NCBI RefSeq assembly: GCF_001722335.1
Contig: NZ_MIHA01000003.1
Location: 1 to 64,000, forward strand
DNA: 64,000 nt
Direction: 5' to 3'
Origin: Mycolicibacterium flavescens
Lineage (GTDB): Bacteria > Actinomycetota > Actinomycetes > Mycobacteriales > Mycobacteriaceae
The notes beneath the pieces are model-generated. The model was not told where the DNA came from and ran no database searches. It was given only the letters and a program-made list of their open reading frames with translations. Below are positions 51,983 to 61,443 of this stretch, in pieces (position 1 is the stretch's first letter; each line of letters begins with the position of its first letter). The position numbers and the translations under genes are program-made.

Positions 51983-53556
51983 TGCTCATCGGAGACATCG
52001 CCACCAACAACGCACGTCGCTACCCGGACAAGCGCGCCCTCGTCGACGCCGACCGGGTGCACACCTGGACCCAGGTCGACGAACGAGCTCGGCGCCTGGC
52101 CGGCTACCTGGCCGGACAGGGGCTGGAACCCGGAGACCGGGTGATGGTCATCGCCCGCAACTGCATCGAATGGCCCGAGATCTCGTTCGGGTTGGCCAAG
52201 GCCGGACTGATCGCTGTGCCGGTGAACATCCGGCTCGCGCCCGACGAGGTCGCTCACGTCCGCGACGACTGCGGTGCCCGTGCGGTGATCGTGCACGCCG
52301 ACCACCTGGACAAGTTCACCGGCGAACTGGCCAACCTACCTGTAGTCCTCACCATCGGCCCGGAATACGAAACCGCCTTGTGGGCAACCGATCCCGAGCC
52401 ACCGCGCCTCGATGTCAACCCCGACGACGTCGCGGTGATCCTTTACACCAGCGGCACCACCGGTCGCGCCAAGGGTGTGATGCACACCCACCGCAGTCTG
52501 CTGTATCAGGCGGCCGACACCAATTTGGTGACCGAGGCCAACCGGTCGGACGTCATGCTGGCGACCACCCCGTTCTTCACGGCCGGGGGGATGGTGCGCA
52601 CGGTGTCGTGGCTTTACCTCGGCCAGACGATGGTCATCCATCAACGGTTCGACCCGCAGGCGGTGATCGACGAGATCGAACGCAGCGCAATCACCTTCAC
52701 CACGTTCATCCCCACGATGCTGCACCGTACGCTGGCAATCCTCGAGAACGGCCCACCGCGGGACATGTCGAGCCTGCGGCGGATCTCGTACGGCTCGGCA
52801 CCAGTGCCGCCAGGCCTGGCCCGCAAGGCCATGGACCTGCTCGGCTGCGATCTGCAGCAGCGGTACGGGCTCACCGAATGTGGCGGGCAGGCCACGATTC
52901 TCACGCCGCAGGATCACCGCGACATCGTCGCGGGCCGGTCGTCGATCGGTACGTCCTGCGGTCGAGAGACCCCGATGTGCGCGATCCGCGTCATCAACCC
53001 CGACGGGAGCGACGCCCCGATCGGCGAGGTCGGCGAACTCGTCATCGTCAGCCCGGCCAACGCCGTCGGCTATTGGAAACTGCCCGAGCAGACGGCCGAG
53101 ACCTTCCGGCCGGATGGTCTCCGCACCGGCGACCTGGGCTTCCTCGACGCCGACGGCTACCTCCACATCACCGGCCGGCGCACCGACCTCATCATCTCCG
53201 GTGGCTTCAACGTCTACCCCGCCGAGATCGAGCGGGTCATCGCACAGCACTCGGGTGTTGACATGGTCGCCGTCGTCGGCGTGCCCGATGCGGACTGGGG
53301 CGAGACGCCGGTGGCGGCGGTGATACCCAAGGCCGCCGTCAACGACAACGACGCATTGGCCGCCGAACTGGCCGTACTGTGCCGCGCCGAGTTGGCCGGA
53401 TACAAGCAACCCCGCCGGTTCGTGTTCTGGCGCGAGTTCCCGCTGGGTCCAGCGGGCAAGATCCTCAAGCGCGAGATAGCTAACCAGGTAAACCAGGTAG
53501 GCGATGCGGATGCGAAGATTTCGGTACCGACCGGATCCACCGAGGGGCGCCCGTGA
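51982..53556 (+). CDS. acyl-CoA synthetase/AMP-dependent ligase
   Basis: A 524-residue adenylate-forming CoA ligase with LYTSGTTGRAKGVMHTH near 153, RYGLTECGG near 294, GLRTGDLGFLDADGYL near 377 and the catalytic Lys in GPAGKILKREI near 495. All key motifs are normal. It should activate an aromatic or alicyclic carboxylic acid made in the same operon. Start and stop overlap the neighbours, so it is translationally coupled. Confidence 0.88.
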   Translation: MLIGDIATNNARRYPDKRALVDADRVHTWTQVDERARRLAGYLAGQGLEPGDRVMVIARNCIEWPEISFGLAKAGLIAVPVNIRLAPDEVAHVRDDCGARAVIVHADHLDKFTGELANLPVVLTIGPEYETALWATDPEPPRLDVNPDDVAVILYTSGTTGRAKGVMHTHRSLLYQAADTNLVTEANRSDVMLATTPFFTAGGMVRTVSWLYLGQTMVIHQRFDPQAVIDEIERSAITFTTFIPTMLHRTLAILENGPPRDMSSLRRISYGSAPVPPGLARKAMDLLGCDLQQRYGLTECGGQATILTPQDHRDIVAGRSSIGTSCGRETPMCAIRVINPDGSDAPIGEVGELVIVSPANAVGYWKLPEQTAETFRPDGLRTGDLGFLDADGYLHITGRRTDLIISGGFNVYPAEIERVIAQHSGVDMVAVVGVPDADWGETPVAAVIPKAAVNDNDALAAELAVLCRAELAGYKQPRRFVFWREFPLGPAGKILKREIANQVNQVGDADAKISVPTGSTEGRP

Positions 53557-54338
53557 CCGAACAGACCGACCTTGCCACCATCGAATTCAGTGTCGCCGAC
53601 CATGTAGCCACCATTGCGCTGAACAGGCCCGAACGGATGAACAGCTTCACCGAACAGATGGCGGACGAGCTGGCCGCGGTGTGGGCCAGGGTCCGGGACG
53701 ACGACGACATCCACGTTGCCGTGTTGCAAGCCAACGGCGACCGGGCCTTCTGCACCGGCCTCGACGTGTCCGAGGGCACGTGGTGGACGCACAAGACGAT
53801 CTTCAATCAGGAAGACCCCGGCGAGGTGCTCGGCCCGAAGGCGCACCGGGTGTGGAAGCCGGTGATCGCGGCCCTGCACGGCATCGTCGCGGGCGGGGCG
53901 ATGTACTTCGTCAACGAGTGCGACTTCTCCATCTGCAGCGAGACCGCCACGTTCTTCGACCCGCATGCCAACGCGGGCATCGTCTCAGCACTCGAGCCCA
54001 TGGGCATGCTGGCCCTCGGTGTGCCCTACGGCGAGGTCATGCGCTGGGCTCTGCTGGGCAGCGAGGAGCGGATGTCCGCGCACACGGCGCTGCGGATCGG
54101 ACTGGTCACCGAGGTGGTGCCCGATGATCAGTTGCGCTCCCGGGCTGCGGAACTGGCGGCGGAGATCGCCGCGCGACGCCCCGCGGGTATCCAAGGCACA
54201 GTCCGCGCGATGTGGGAGGCTCGCGACCTGACGCCCACTGTCGCGGCGCGACACGGGAAGTTCTACACCGATCTGGGTAACGCCGGTGCCGGTCGCACGG
54301 ATTCTCGCGCCAACAAGAAGAAGCCGCGCACTCGATGA
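53553..54338 (+). CDS. enoyl-CoA hydratase/isomerase family protein
   Basis: A 261-residue crotonase-fold enzyme. AFCTGLDVSEGTWWTHK near 68 and HGIVAGGAMYFVNECDFSIC near 110 form the oxyanion hole; the middle differs from classical hydratases (SALEPMGMLALGVPYGEVMR), where acids of the active site would lie. It could be a hydratase or a ring-opening C-C hydrolase. GTG 53553 overlaps the ligase stop. Confidence 0.83.
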   Translation: MTEQTDLATIEFSVADHVATIALNRPERMNSFTEQMADELAAVWARVRDDDDIHVAVLQANGDRAFCTGLDVSEGTWWTHKTIFNQEDPGEVLGPKAHRVWKPVIAALHGIVAGGAMYFVNECDFSICSETATFFDPHANAGIVSALEPMGMLALGVPYGEVMRWALLGSEERMSAHTALRIGLVTEVVPDDQLRSRAAELAAEIAARRPAGIQGTVRAMWEARDLTPTVAARHGKFYTDLGNAGAGRTDSRANKKKPRTR

Positions 54339-54348
54339 GGAGCACGCC

Positions 54349-55839
54349 ATGACCGACACCACAACTGAGCGGCTGGTCGAGTTCGACTTGCTGATCGGCG
54401 GCGAAACAGTCACTGCTGCTTCCGGTTCCACGTACGACAGCGTCGACCCGTTCACCGGGCGCCCCTGGGCGCGGGTGCCCGACGGCGGTGCCGACGACGT
54501 CGACCGCGCGGTGGCCGCCGCCCGCGCCGCACTGGACGGCCCGTGGGGCGAGCTCACCGCGACCGCGCGTGGCAAGCTGCTGTGGCGGCTCGGCGAGGTC
54601 ATCGCGCGCGAGGCGGAGCACCTGGCCGAGTTGGAGGTCCGCGACGGGGGCAAGCTGACCCGCGAGATGGTCGGCCAGATGAAGGCGCTACCGGACTACT
54701 ACTTCTACTACGCCGGGCTGGCGGACAAGCTGCAGGGCGAGGTCGTGCCGGTCGACAAGCCGAACTTCCTGGTCTACACCCGCCACGAGCCGGTAGGCGT
54801 CGTCGGCGCGATCACCCCGTGGAACTCGCCGCTACTGCTGTTGACGTGGAAGCTCGCCGCAGGCCTGGCCGCCGGATGCACATTCGTGGTCAAGCCGAGT
54901 GACCACACGCCCACGTCGACCCTCGCGTTCGCAAAACTGTTCGCCGAGGCGGGCTTTCCGCCGGGCGTGATCAACGTCGTCACCGGCTGGGGTCCCGAGA
55001 CCGGCGCCGCCCTGGCGTCGCATCCCGGCATCGATAAGGTCGCCTTCACCGGGTCCACCGCCACCGGCATCCACGTCGGCAAGGCCGCGATCGAGCACAT
55101 GGCCCGCTTCACGTTGGAACTGGGCGGCAAGTCGGCGCAGGTGGTGTTCGACGATGCCGACCTCGACGCGGCGGCCAACGGCGTCATCGCGGGCGTCTTC
55201 GCCGCCACTGGCCAGACCTGCCTGGCAGGCTCCCGCTTGCTCGTTCACGAGAGCGTCGCCGATGCGCTGGTCGAGAAGATCGTCGCGCGTGCGGCCACCA
55301 TCAAGCTGGGAGACCCGAAGGATCCGGCGACCGAGATGGGCCCGGTGTCCAACCAGCCGCAGTACGAGAAGGTGCTGTCGCACTTCGCCTCTGCCCGCGC
55401 AGAGGGCGCGACGGTAGCCTACGGCGGCGAAGCCGCCAGCGAGCTCGGCGGCTTCTTCGTGAAGCCCACGGTGCTGACCGGCGTCGATCGCTCGATGCGC
55501 GCCGTCGCCGAAGAGGTCTTCGGGCCCGTGCTCGCGGTGATGACCTTCGCCGACGAGGACGAGGCCATCGCCACCGCGAACGACACAGAGTTCGGATTGG
55601 CCGCAGGCGTGTGGACCAAAGACATTCACCGCGCGCACAGGGTGGCCGCCAAACTACGGGCAGGCACCGTATGGATCAACGCCTACCGCGTTGTCGCACC
55701 TCACGTTCCGTTCGGTGGCATTGGCTACAGCGGTATCGGCCGGGAGAACGGCATTGACGCCGTGAAGGACTTCACCGAGACCAAGGCGGTGTGGGTGGAG
55801 CTCTCCGGAGCCACCCGCGATCCGTTCACGCTCGGCTGA
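54349..55839 (+). CDS. aldehyde dehydrogenase
   Basis: A 496-residue NAD-dependent aldehyde dehydrogenase with GVVGAITPWNSPLLL near 150, ELGGKSAQVVF near 262, the nucleophile Cys in ATGQTCLAGSRLL near 296 and VPFGGIGYSGIGREN near 455. It oxidises an aldehyde released by the Ltp aldolase or by side-chain hydroxylation. ATG 54349 follows ATGAGGAG. It lies between the hydratase and the flavin reductase in the large operon. Confidence 0.88.
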   Translation: MTDTTTERLVEFDLLIGGETVTAASGSTYDSVDPFTGRPWARVPDGGADDVDRAVAAARAALDGPWGELTATARGKLLWRLGEVIAREAEHLAELEVRDGGKLTREMVGQMKALPDYYFYYAGLADKLQGEVVPVDKPNFLVYTRHEPVGVVGAITPWNSPLLLLTWKLAAGLAAGCTFVVKPSDHTPTSTLAFAKLFAEAGFPPGVINVVTGWGPETGAALASHPGIDKVAFTGSTATGIHVGKAAIEHMARFTLELGGKSAQVVFDDADLDAAANGVIAGVFAATGQTCLAGSRLLVHESVADALVEKIVARAATIKLGDPKDPATEMGPVSNQPQYEKVLSHFASARAEGATVAYGGEAASELGGFFVKPTVLTGVDRSMRAVAEEVFGPVLAVMTFADEDEAIATANDTEFGLAAGVWTKDIHRAHRVAAKLRAGTVWINAYRVVAPHVPFGGIGYSGIGRENGIDAVKDFTETKAVWVELSGATRDPFTLG

Positions 55840-55860
55840 TTCCAATACAAGGGAGAGAAG

Positions 55861-56451
55861 ATGACAGTCGACACCGACGCCGCTAACGCGGTGCTCAACG
55901 GACTGCGCCCGTTTCCGGTCGCGGTCACCACGATCGACGGCGGCTTCGCCAACGGCCTGATGTCGTTGTCGGCGGGCTCGGCCAGCATCGTGCCCGAGCT
56001 GCCCCGCGCCACCATCAGCCTGACGAAGTACAACAAGACCCACGACATGCTGGTGAACTCCGGCATCTTCGTCATGCACATGTTGTCGGCGGGTCCCGAT
56101 GAGATCGACGCATCGATGGACATCATGATGACCCTCGGCGGCAGCTCCGGCCGCGACGGCGACAAGATCGCCAAGCTCCGCACCAAGCCCGGCGTCACCG
56201 GCGCCCCGATCCTGCTTGACGCCCACAGCTACGTGGAGTGCCGGATCACCGGATCGCTGGACAACGACGAGAACACGATCTTCGTCGGCGACGTCGTCGC
56301 CGCGGAGGTCTTCAGCTCCGCGCAGCGGCTGCGCATCGGCGAGGCGTGGGGCAAGTTGCCGCATGAGTGGATCGAACAGTACGAGGCGAACCACGAGCCG
56401 CAGCTGAAGAGCGCACGGGACCTGCGGGCGGCCGCCGCAGCACAGGCCTGA
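55861..56451 (+). CDS. flavin reductase-like FMN-binding protein
   Basis: A 196-residue split-barrel flavoprotein of the HpaC/flavin-reductase family (RPFPVAVTTIDGGFANGLMS, then TISLTKYNKTHDMLVNSGIF). It uses NADH to reduce FMN or FAD for an oxygenase component. No flavin-dependent monooxygenase is next to it except the acyl-CoA dehydrogenase-like gene and the luciferase-like gene at 57.65 kb, which are possible partners. It ends with TGATG into the next gene. Confidence 0.82.
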   Translation: MTVDTDAANAVLNGLRPFPVAVTTIDGGFANGLMSLSAGSASIVPELPRATISLTKYNKTHDMLVNSGIFVMHMLSAGPDEIDASMDIMMTLGGSSGRDGDKIAKLRTKPGVTGAPILLDAHSYVECRITGSLDNDENTIFVGDVVAAEVFSSAQRLRIGEAWGKLPHEWIEQYEANHEPQLKSARDLRAAAAAQA

Positions 56452-57613
56452 TGTCCGAAGACTCCACCGGCGCTTGGGAGTTGCCGGAGGAACTGGTGAT
56501 GCTGCGCGACACCGTGCGGCGGTTCATGGACTCGCACGTCCATCCGGCTGAGGAGCAGCTCGATCACGACACCGTCGGGTTGCCGCGCGAGCAGCTCGTC
56601 GAGTTGCAGGCCAAGGCCAGGGCACTCGGGCTGTGGGCGCTGCAGACACCAGTCGAGTACGGCGGCGCAGGCCTCAGCGTGCTCGGCCAGGTGGTGGTCG
56701 CCGAGGAAGCGGCGAAATGCCGAATGGGGGCGTTCTTCCCCGCACTCGGTGCCTTCGGGGGCAACCCGCCCAATATCATGTTCAAGGCATCACCCGAGCA
56801 GTTCGAGAAGTACGCCAAACCGATTGTCGACGGCACCATGTCCAAGGCGTACACGGCCATCACCGAGGCCTCCGGAGGATCCGATCCCGCGCGGGCGATC
56901 ACGCTCAAGGCCGTCCGCGACGGTGACGGTTACGTGCTCAACGGCTCCAAGATGTGGATATCTCATGCTCCCCATGCCGACTGGGGCGTGGTCTACGCCC
57001 GTACCGGCGAGGGGCGCCAGGGCATTTCAGCCTTCATTCTCGAGAAGGACACGCCTGGTGTCACGATCAGCCGCATTCCGGTGATGGCGTCGTTCGCGCC
57101 CTACGAATTGCACTTCGACAACGTACGGCTCGACGCCGCCCAGTTGATCGGCGCCGAGGGGCAGGGTTTCGCGCTGGCCAGCGACTCCTCGTGCACGGGC
57201 GCATCGTCTACGCGGCTGGTCCGATCGGCATCGCGCAGGCTGCGTTGGACATGACCTGCCAGTGGGCGCGGGACCGAGACGTGTTCGGCGGACGACTGGC
57301 CGACAAACAGGGCGTCCAGTGGATGCTCGTCGACAGCGAGGTCGAACTACGCGCCGCGCGACTGCTGATGTACCAGGCGGCCTGGAATGCCGACCTGGGC
57401 CGCAACGTCCGGGTTGACGCATCGGTGGCCAAGATGTACGGCACCGAGGCCGCCTATCGAGTGCTCGACCGCTGCATCCAGATTCACGGCGCGCTGGGCA
57501 TCTCCACCGAACTGCCACTGGAGCGATGGTTCCGCGATCTGAGGGTCAAGCGGCTCGGCGAGGGTGCCACGGAAGTCCAGCGCGAAGTCGTCGCCCGGTC
57601 ACTCTTGAGATAG
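56451..57613 (+). pseudogene. acyl-CoA dehydrogenase with one frameshift
   Basis: A full-length dehydrogenase split by a single missing base near 57185. The first frame runs from ATG 56451 through ITEASGGSDPARAITLKAVR and GAEGQGFALASD; the other frame continues HGRIVYAAGPIGIAQAALDM to LGEGATEVQREVVARSLLR. Both halves are intact and well conserved, with no other lesion, so this is either a very recent mutation or a sequence error. If intact it would oxidise the CoA ester made in this operon, or act with the flavin reductase as an ACAD-fold monooxygenase. Confidence 0.85.
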
Positions 57614-57651
57614 TTATACAGTTATCTGGTTCCGGGTGACAGAGGAGTCAT

Positions 57652-58563
57652 GTGCGCTACAACCTGATGTTCCCGATGCGGGCAGTCAAGCACTGGAATC
57701 GTTGGTGCGAAGGTGCGTCCTTGGGCGATGTCGCACGCCTGGCAGAGGATGCCGGCTTCGACGCCTTCTCGATGTCCGAGCACCCCTATCCCGACCGGGA
57801 GTGGCTGGCGAACGGCGGCCATCACGCCTTCGACCCGTTCGTGTCGCTGAGCTTCGCCGCGGCCGCAACCACCCGGATCCGGTTGATGACCTACATCCTG
57901 GTGTCCGGCTACCGCAGCCCGTACCTCACAGCCAAGGCGGCCGCGAGCTTCGACCTGCTCTCGGGCGGCCGTTTCACGCTGGGCACCGGAGCCGGGTATC
58001 TGAAGGCCGAATTCGGCGCGCTGGGAGCCGATTTCGACCGCCGCGGCACTCTTCTTGACGAGGCGATCGCTGCCTGGAAGGCGACGTGGGCCGGTGTCGA
58101 CCACGTCGGTCCGGAGTTCGGCGTCAGCGGTCATGTGGCCCTGCCGCCGCCCCTGACCGACGGCGGCCCGCCGATCTGGATCGGCGGGAACGGTGCCGCC
58201 GCGCAGCGCCGCGTCGTCGAGGTCGCCGACGGCTGGATGCCGATGGCGGCGTCCGGCGAAATGGCCGCCATCACGCGCGCGAGGCCGCTCGAGGACATGG
58301 AGACGCTGGCCGACTGGATCGCGACCGTCAACAAGCGGCGCGGTGAGCTCGGCCGCGAGGCCACCGACGTCGCGTTCGTGCCCTTCGAAGCCGACCTGCT
58401 CGCCAGCGGCGACTGCACCGCTTTCTGCGAGGCCCTGCGACCGCCGCTGGACGCATACGCCGAAGCCGGCGTCACGTGGATCACCATCGAGCCGGCCAGC
58501 AGAAGCTTCAGCGACTTCCGCACCGACATCGACCTGCTGGCGTCCCAGCTGGTCTACCGCTGA
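57652..58563 (+). CDS. LLM-class F420-dependent oxidoreductase
   Basis: A 303-residue luciferase-like enzyme. AFSMSEHPYPDREWLANGGH near 39-58, GRFTLGTGAGYLKAEFGALG near 106-125 and IWIGGNGAAAQRRVVEVADG near 177-196 are family marks. GTG 57652 follows AGAGG. It opens a four-gene operon with a hydrolase, thioesterase and hydratase. It may be an F420 reductase or an FMNH2-using monooxygenase supplied by the flavin reductase upstream. Confidence 0.84.
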   Translation: MRYNLMFPMRAVKHWNRWCEGASLGDVARLAEDAGFDAFSMSEHPYPDREWLANGGHHAFDPFVSLSFAAAATTRIRLMTYILVSGYRSPYLTAKAAASFDLLSGGRFTLGTGAGYLKAEFGALGADFDRRGTLLDEAIAAWKATWAGVDHVGPEFGVSGHVALPPPLTDGGPPIWIGGNGAAAQRRVVEVADGWMPMAASGEMAAITRARPLEDMETLADWIATVNKRRGELGREATDVAFVPFEADLLASGDCTAFCEALRPPLDAYAEAGVTWITIEPASRSFSDFRTDIDLLASQLVYR

Positions 58564-58576
58564 AACGGAGGCCAGC

Positions 58577-59314
58577 ATGGCCCTGCCTGACCTCGTCCTC
58601 GTCCACGGCGGCGAACACGCCGGTGACTGCTGGGACCTTGTTATCGACGAATTACACCGTCAGACACCGGAACTGCGCGTCCTCGCAGTGGATCTCCCCG
58701 GCCGCGGCCGCACGCCGGGAGACCTCGCGACCGCGACGATCGGTGAATGGGTGGATTCGGTGGTGGCCGACATCGACCGCGAGAAGCTCGGCGACATCGT
58801 GATCGTCGGCCACTCGATGGCCGGCGTGACCGTGCCGGGCGTCGTCGCGAAACTCGGTGCTGCACGGGTGCGGGAGATGGTGCTGGTCAGCGCGTTCGTC
58901 CCCAGACAAGGGGAGGCCATCGTGGATACGTTGGGCGGACCCTTGGCGATCTTCGCGCGGTGGGCTGCCCGAGGCGGCCGACCGTTCAAGGTGCCCCGCG
59001 CTGCCGCGCAATACGCGTTCTGCAACGGCATGACGAAGGAGCAGCGTCGGCTGACCCTCTCAAAGCTGTATCGCGAATCCGCCCGCATCCCGGCCCAACC
59101 GGTGGATCGCAGCGATTTTCCCGAGGACGTGCCAAGAACCTGGGTACTGACCACGCGGGACAGGGCCCTCTCGAAGAAGTCACAGCAGGCGAGCATCGCA
59201 GCGCTCGGCGGGGTGCAGGACGTCATTCCCATCGACGCCTGCCACGACGTGATGTTCAGCCACCCGGAAAAATTGGCGCATATCCTCCTCGAGCGATGCC
59301 GACAGAGGCAGTGA
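58577..59314 (+). CDS. alpha/beta hydrolase
   Basis: A 245-residue alpha/beta hydrolase with VLVHGGEHAGDCWD near 7-20, nucleophile S80 in GHSMAGV and the C-terminal His in DACHDVMFSHPEKLA. The style is close to the esterase/salicylate-esterase-like and hydroxynitrile-lyase-like group. ATG 58577 follows CGGAGG. It is 13 bases after the F420 enzyme. It may cleave an ester or lactone. Confidence 0.83.
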   Translation: MALPDLVLVHGGEHAGDCWDLVIDELHRQTPELRVLAVDLPGRGRTPGDLATATIGEWVDSVVADIDREKLGDIVIVGHSMAGVTVPGVVAKLGAARVREMVLVSAFVPRQGEAIVDTLGGPLAIFARWAARGGRPFKVPRAAAQYAFCNGMTKEQRRLTLSKLYRESARIPAQPVDRSDFPEDVPRTWVLTTRDRALSKKSQQASIAALGGVQDVIPIDACHDVMFSHPEKLAHILLERCRQRQ

Positions 59315-59321
59315 GGGCCAC

Positions 59322-60140
59322 GTGACCGAGACCAGCTTCTTCGTCAAGGACGGCAACAGTTACGTGCCAACCTCTTTGGGGCGAGGTCCATGGGGTCCCT
59401 CACTCTCAGGCAACTACATCGGCGGGTTACTCGGCCGTGCGGTCGAACGAGAAGTCGACGACGTCGAGCTTCAACCGGCGCGGTTGACGGTCGACCTGCT
59501 CAGGCCGGTGGCCCTGCAACCCGTGCAGATGCAGACAACGGTTGTGCGGGACGGCCGACGCCTCCGACTGGTGGACGCGTTCATGACGCAGAACGACGTC
59601 CTGGTGGCACGGGCGAGCGGACTGTTCCTTCGCCGCAGCGAGCACATCGAGGACACGGTGTGGACGACCCCGGTCGCGATGCCCGCGATCCCAGCCGAAC
59701 ACGACCAAGTCGCCGGCGGGCTACCCATGCTGCTCCAGTCGTACGGACGCGATCCGGTCGCGGGCAGCCCCGGCGTCGGTGTCACCGAGTGGTGTCACGA
59801 CGGACAGAAGTTCGCCTGGGCGCGGGAGACGAAACTGCTCGTGGACGACGAGCCGCTGTCTCCTTTCACTCGCGCCGTCATGGCCGCAGACATCACCAGT
59901 TCGCTGACGCATTGGGGTACTGCGGGGTTGCAGTTCATCAACGCCGACTACACCGTGACGCTCAGTCGGCTGCCCGAAGGCGTCTGGATCGGACTCGCGG
60001 CGGTGACGCACTACGGCGATGCCGGGGTGGCCACCGGTGTAGCCACGCTGTTCGACGAAACGGGGCCCATCGGCAGCGGGGTGGCAACGGCGTTGGTGAA
60101 TCCGGGCTTCACACCACCGGCGTCCAGGGCAGCGACGTGA
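59322..60140 (+). CDS. TesB-like double hot-dog thioesterase
   Basis: A 272-residue acyl-CoA thioesterase-like protein with two hot-dog halves: LGRGPWGPSLSGNYIGGLLG near 19 and the second half with ADITSSLTHWGTAGLQFINA near 191. The ARASGLFLRRS strand closes the first half. It should hydrolyse acyl-CoA. Its stop overlaps the GTG of the next gene. Confidence 0.82.
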   Translation: MTETSFFVKDGNSYVPTSLGRGPWGPSLSGNYIGGLLGRAVEREVDDVELQPARLTVDLLRPVALQPVQMQTTVVRDGRRLRLVDAFMTQNDVLVARASGLFLRRSEHIEDTVWTTPVAMPAIPAEHDQVAGGLPMLLQSYGRDPVAGSPGVGVTEWCHDGQKFAWARETKLLVDDEPLSPFTRAVMAADITSSLTHWGTAGLQFINADYTVTLSRLPEGVWIGLAAVTHYGDAGVATGVATLFDETGPIGSGVATALVNPGFTPPASRAAT

Positions 60141-60892
60141 CAGCGCCGGCCATCGAGCAGCGCGACGAGGGCAAGGTCCGCACGCTGACGTTGAATCGGC
60201 CGGATCGGCTCAACGCCTTCACCGCATCGTCCTACCAACTGCTCGCATCGATGCTCGATGACGCGGCCGCGGCCGATGACGTCGCCGTCGTCCTCCTGAC
60301 GGGGGCGGGCCGGGCGTTCTGCAGCGGCGTCGACCTGAGCGCGTTGTCCGACGCGGAAGACAGACCGGCCGAGTTCGGTGATGCGTTCGACACACTGCTC
60401 GAGAATCTGCTTGCGTTGCCGAAGCCGCTGGTTGCCGCGGTCCACGGTGTCGCCGTCGGCATCGGCTTCACCTTGCTGCTGCATTGCGACGTGGTGCTCG
60501 TCGCCGATGACACACGGTTGCGCGCACCGTTCACCCAGCTCGGCACCGCACCGGAAGCCGGAAGCAGTTGGCTACTCCCCCAGGTGGTCGGAGCGCAGCG
60601 CGCCGCGGAGCTCATTCTCACGTCCCGATGGCTCGAGGCAGGCGAGGCCGTGGACTGGGGGTTGGCCACGGAGTCCTGTTCGCCAGACACCCTGCACCAG
60701 AGGGCGAGAGAGCTAGCACACGAGATCGCCGCGCACGCGCCCGCGGCGACCAGGGCGGCCAAGCGCCTGCTCCTGCACGACCGCACCGAATCCGTTCGCG
60801 CCGCGCTACGACGCGAACGCGGCGCGGCCACCGAACTTCTGCAGTTGCTCGGTCCGATCGCTCGGAAGAACGGCCCGTCGACCACGATGTAG
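60137..60892 (+). CDS. enoyl-CoA hydratase/isomerase family protein
   Basis: A 251-residue crotonase-fold enzyme. GRAFCSGVDLSALSDAED near 58 and HGVAVGIGFTLLLHCDVVLV near 101 make the oxyanion hole; GTAPEAGSSWLLPQVVG near 137 includes Glu at the catalytic-acid position, so it is probably an isomerase or hydratase. GTG 60137 overlaps the thioesterase stop. Last gene of the operon. Confidence 0.84.
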   Translation: MTAPAIEQRDEGKVRTLTLNRPDRLNAFTASSYQLLASMLDDAAAADDVAVVLLTGAGRAFCSGVDLSALSDAEDRPAEFGDAFDTLLENLLALPKPLVAAVHGVAVGIGFTLLLHCDVVLVADDTRLRAPFTQLGTAPEAGSSWLLPQVVGAQRAAELILTSRWLEAGEAVDWGLATESCSPDTLHQRARELAHEIAAHAPAATRAAKRLLLHDRTESVRAALRRERGAATELLQLLGPIARKNGPSTTM

Positions 60893-60936
60893 CCGATGGG
60901 CACGGGCGCGACCTACACGGCCCCTACGATCGTCCC

Positions 60937-61400
60937 GTGACCAAACCGCTGGACGGCATGAAGGTTCTGGACTTCTCCGAACATGGGTTCGTGTCCTCGG
61001 CCGCAGCCGCGCTGGCGGATTTCGGAGCCGAGGTGATCAAGATCGAACGGTCCACCACCGCGATCCGATGCGGACCATCATCGCTCGCGGCATGGTGGCC
61101 AGTCGCGAGGGCTACGACTACCTCTTGGGGTTCTGCAACCGCAACAAGCGAGGTATCTGCCTGGGCGTCGAAATCGCCGGTGGGCGCGAGGTTTTCGAAC
61201 GGTTGGTGCGCTGGGCGGAGGTGTACGTCACCAACCAGTTGCCACCGGTTCGGCGCAAGTGCGCACCGAGCCTGCCGACCTGATGGCGATTGATTCGAAG
61301 CTGTTCTACGCCAAAGGCCACGGGCAAGGCCAACGATGGGTTCCTGGCGAGCGGAATCTGCGCGGCCGGGCTTCAGTGGACTCGAAGGCCTCGTTCGCGT
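60937..61400 (+). pseudogene. CaiB/BaiF CoA-transferase remnant
   Basis: From GTG 60937, 6 bases after a TACGAT box, the frame reads TKPLDGMKVLDFSEHGFVSS and VIKIERSTTAIR, then shifts near 61068 to GYDYLLGFCNRNKRGICLGV and LVRWAEVYVTNQLPP. A further shift and stop near 61283 are followed by LMAIDSKLFYAKGHGQGQR, after which the similarity ends. The C-terminal two thirds of the enzyme are gone. The intact CoA-transferase on the opposite strand next to it has a similar sequence layout. Confidence 0.82.
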
Positions 61401-61443
61401 GATCGCGATCTGAGCCGTTGCCAACTCGGCGATCCGTCGTCGC

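Noticed and set aside
57637..57650. TGACAGAGGAGTCA, a formal class 2 match
   Set aside because: It overlaps the AGAGG ribosome site and ends next to the GTG start, so it would lie downstream of any promoter; likely chance.
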